Shown here: one piece after another, positions 5,721 to 7,208 of the stretch
Layout of the letters: the number at the start of each line of letters is the position of its first letter
How positions within the stretch are numbered: position 1 is the first letter of the stretch
Assembly: GCA_041569895.1 (NCBI GenBank)
Contig: JBFFXF010000336.1
Span: 1-7,208, forward strand
Source: JBFFXF01 sp041569895
GTDB lineage: Bacteria; Planctomycetota; UBA8108; JACQVS01
Direction of reading: 5' to 3'
DNA length: 7,208 nt
Position numbers and translations under genes: made by a program
The notes under the pieces: generated by a model
The model's database searches: none
What the model was told of the DNA's origin: nothing
The model's input: only the letters and a program-made list of their open reading frames with translations

Positions 5721-7082
5721 ATGAGCACAGACGCGAGCGAAGACACCGTACTCCCCGCGCCGACGGCGCTCGTCGAGCGCGCCTACGACCTGGTCTCGGG
5801 CGACCGCGGCGAGCGGGTGTGCACGGACCTCTCCGAAGACGCCTGCCGGGCGGTGCCGCGCAACTTCTTCCTGCAGCTCGGGGCGCGCACCGCCACCAAG
5901 ATCGGCGATTCGCTCAGCAGCCCGTCGCTCGTCCTGCCGTGGCTGCTCTCGGCCCTGGCGGCGCCGGCGTATCTCATCGCCGCGCTCGTGCCGGTGCGCG
6001 AGGCGGGCTCGCTCCTGCCGCAGCTCGCCTTCGGCAGCCTGGTCCGCCGCCACGCGGTGCGCAGGTGGTTCTGGGTCGGAGGCAGCGCGCTCCAGGGCGC
6101 GGCGGTGCTCGCGATGGCACTCGCCGCGGCGACGCTCGAGGGAGTCGCGGCGGGACTCGCCGTCGTCGGAGCGCTCGTCCTATTCAGCCTGGCGCGAGGC
6201 GTCTGCTCGGTGTCGACGAAGGACCTCGTCGGCAAGACCATCCCCAGGACCCGTCGCGGACGACTCGGCGGCATTGCGTCGTCACTGGCGGGCGTCGTCG
6301 CGGTCGCGGTCGGCGTCTCCTTCTGGCTCGTCGACCGCTCCAGCTTGACCGCGTCGATTCTCGGCGTGCTTCTGGCGTCGGCAGGCGCGCTGTGGCTGAT
6401 CGCCGCCGGAGCGGTCTCGGTGCTGCGCGAGGAGCGCGGTGACGCCGGCGGCGACGACGGGCTGCTCCGAGCGGCGCTCGGCAGCGTCTCGCTCCTCCGG
6501 ACCGACGCCACCTTCCGGCGCTTCCTGATCGCCAGGGCGCTGCTCGCGAGCACCGTGCTCGGCATGCCTTTCTACGTCATCCTCGCCCGGGACGCGACGG
6601 GCGGTCAGCTCGGCGGGCTCGGGCTCCTCGTCGTCGCGAGCAGTCTCGCGACCAGCCTCAGCGCGGTGGTCTGGGGTTGGCTGGCGGACCGCTCGAGCCG
6701 CGTGACGCTCTCGGTCGCCGGACTCGCCGCCGGCGTCATCGGCTGCGTGACGTTCGGCGTGTCGTTTGTGGACGTGCCGGAAGCGCACGCCTTCTGGGTC
6801 TGGACGACGCTCTTCTTCGTGCTCGCGCTGGCGCACACCGGCATTCGCCTCGGTCGCAAGACCTACATCGTCGACATGGCGCCAGGGGACAAGCGGCCGC
6901 TCTACGTCGCGCTCGGCAACACCGTCATCGGCATTGTGCTGGTCGTCGGCGGTCTCGTCGGCGCCCTCGCCGACCTCATCGGCGAGCGCTGGGTCATCCT
7001 CATCTACGCCGTGCTCGGCGTCGCCGGCGGCGCCATCGGCCTCGGGCTCGACGAGGTCGAGGACTCCTCGGACGCGAGCTGA
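5721..7082 (+). CDS. Major facilitator superfamily-type permease, substrate unknown
   Basis: Integral membrane protein of 453 aa that fits a 12-helix MFS fold. Segments lie at about 45-65 (weakly hydrophobic), 69-91, 116-136, 140-160, 184-204, 210-233, then a hydrophilic central loop 234-267, then 268-290, 296-320, 328-349, 356-376, 396-418 and 423-443. GWLADRSSRVTL (319-330), between helices 8 and 9, matches the MFS motif A pattern (G-x-LADR-x-x-R); the corresponding N-half loop (92-115) has diverged. The N terminus is a long hydrophilic stretch of about 44 residues, and the C-terminal tail is acidic (DEVEDSSD). GGAG at 5711-5714 is six bases before the ATG at 5721, which I prefer to the in-frame ATG at 5709 because that one lacks a ribosome binding site. 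The family transports drugs, sugars and other small molecules; nothing here indicates which. It is divergent from the protease gene and 35 bp ahead of another same-strand gene. Confidence 0.85.
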   Translation: MSTDASEDTVLPAPTALVERAYDLVSGDRGERVCTDLSEDACRAVPRNFFLQLGARTATKIGDSLSSPSLVLPWLLSALAAPAYLIAALVPVREAGSLLPQLAFGSLVRRHAVRRWFWVGGSALQGAAVLAMALAAATLEGVAAGLAVVGALVLFSLARGVCSVSTKDLVGKTIPRTRRGRLGGIASSLAGVVAVAVGVSFWLVDRSSLTASILGVLLASAGALWLIAAGAVSVLREERGDAGGDDGLLRAALGSVSLLRTDATFRRFLIARALLASTVLGMPFYVILARDATGGQLGGLGLLVVASSLATSLSAVVWGWLADRSSRVTLSVAGLAAGVIGCVTFGVSFVDVPEAHAFWVWTTLFFVLALAHTGIRLGRKTYIVDMAPGDKRPLYVALGNTVIGIVLVVGGLVGALADLIGERWVILIYAVLGVAGGAIGLGLDEVEDSSDAS

Positions 7083-7117
7083 CTCGACGCAATCGGTCGG
7101 AGTGTGTGGAGAGCGCG

Positions 7118-7208
7118 GTGACACCGGACGTGCGCGACGTTCACAACTCGATCGTGGTCGGCTACCATGATCGCGACGCGGCCTTCGATCCGTACCTCGC
7201 GGGGCGGC
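7118..7208 (+). CDS. Start of an unrecognised gene, truncated by the window end
   Basis: A GTG at 7118 opens a frame that runs to the window edge without a stop, giving 30 codons (TPDVRDVHNSIVVGYHDRD and onward). GGAG at 7108-7111 sits six bases before the GTG, and about four-fifths of codons end in G or C, as in the neighbouring genes, so it is probably real. It begins 35 bp after the MFS stop with no terminator between them, so the two may be co-transcribed. The sequence is too short to assign a family; SIVVGYHD faintly recalls the first strand of universal stress proteins, but this is not enough for a call. Confidence 0.5.
   Translation, partial: MTPDVRDVHNSIVVGYHDRDAAFDPYLAGR

Noticed and set aside
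4820..6442. Long plus-strand open frame of 540 codons spanning the protease gene, the intergenic gap and part of the MFS gene
   Set aside because: It crosses two well-supported genes in other frames and its translation is Arg/Pro/Ser-rich with no domain.

Overview
The window is a high-GC bacterial chromosome segment with strong G/C preference at third codon positions. It probably comes from a Gram-negative, environmental lineage rich in two-component systems (Myxococcota, Acidobacteriota or a similar group). That placement is inferred from GC content, gene types and the apparent sigma-54 regulator; nothing here fixes the taxon. I see no rRNA, tRNA, CRISPR array, transposase, integrase or phage gene.

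Layout, left to right. (1) Bases 2-55 are the last 17 codons of a plus-strand gene ending in a Fis-type helix-turn-helix, most likely an NtrC-like sigma-54 response regulator. (2) A plus-strand gene of about 4 kb (180 or 120 to 4151) encodes a giant signalling fusion: CheB-like methylesterase, CheR methyltransferase, PAS, coiled coil, two PAS, HisKA, HATPase_c and a C-terminal receiver. Its CheB part lacks the catalytic histidine, while the CheR, kinase and receiver motifs look intact. (3) A minus-strand gene (5241 to 4126) encodes a site-2-protease-type M50 membrane metalloprotease with two C-terminal CBS domains. It overlaps the fusion gene tail-to-tail by 26 bp. (4) A 479-bp divergent intergenic region (5242-5720) holds a hexanucleotide tandem repeat upstream of the protease gene, a pair of direct CACGGCGTGC repeats, weak promoter-like sequences and a hairpin just before the next gene. 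(5) A plus-strand gene (5721-7082) encodes a 12-TM MFS-type permease of unknown substrate. (6) A further plus-strand gene begins at about 7118 and runs off the window; its product is not recognisable.

Functionally, the left half looks like a two-component locus: a hybrid kinase with adapted chemotaxis-type modules beside a probable sigma-54 activator. The M50-CBS protease and the MFS permease are divergently transcribed and share a control region, but nothing in the sequence proves a common pathway. The families are all known. The most notable points are the degenerate CheB active site inside an otherwise intact fusion, and the repeat-rich divergent control region. I do not see convincing evidence of a wholly new system.
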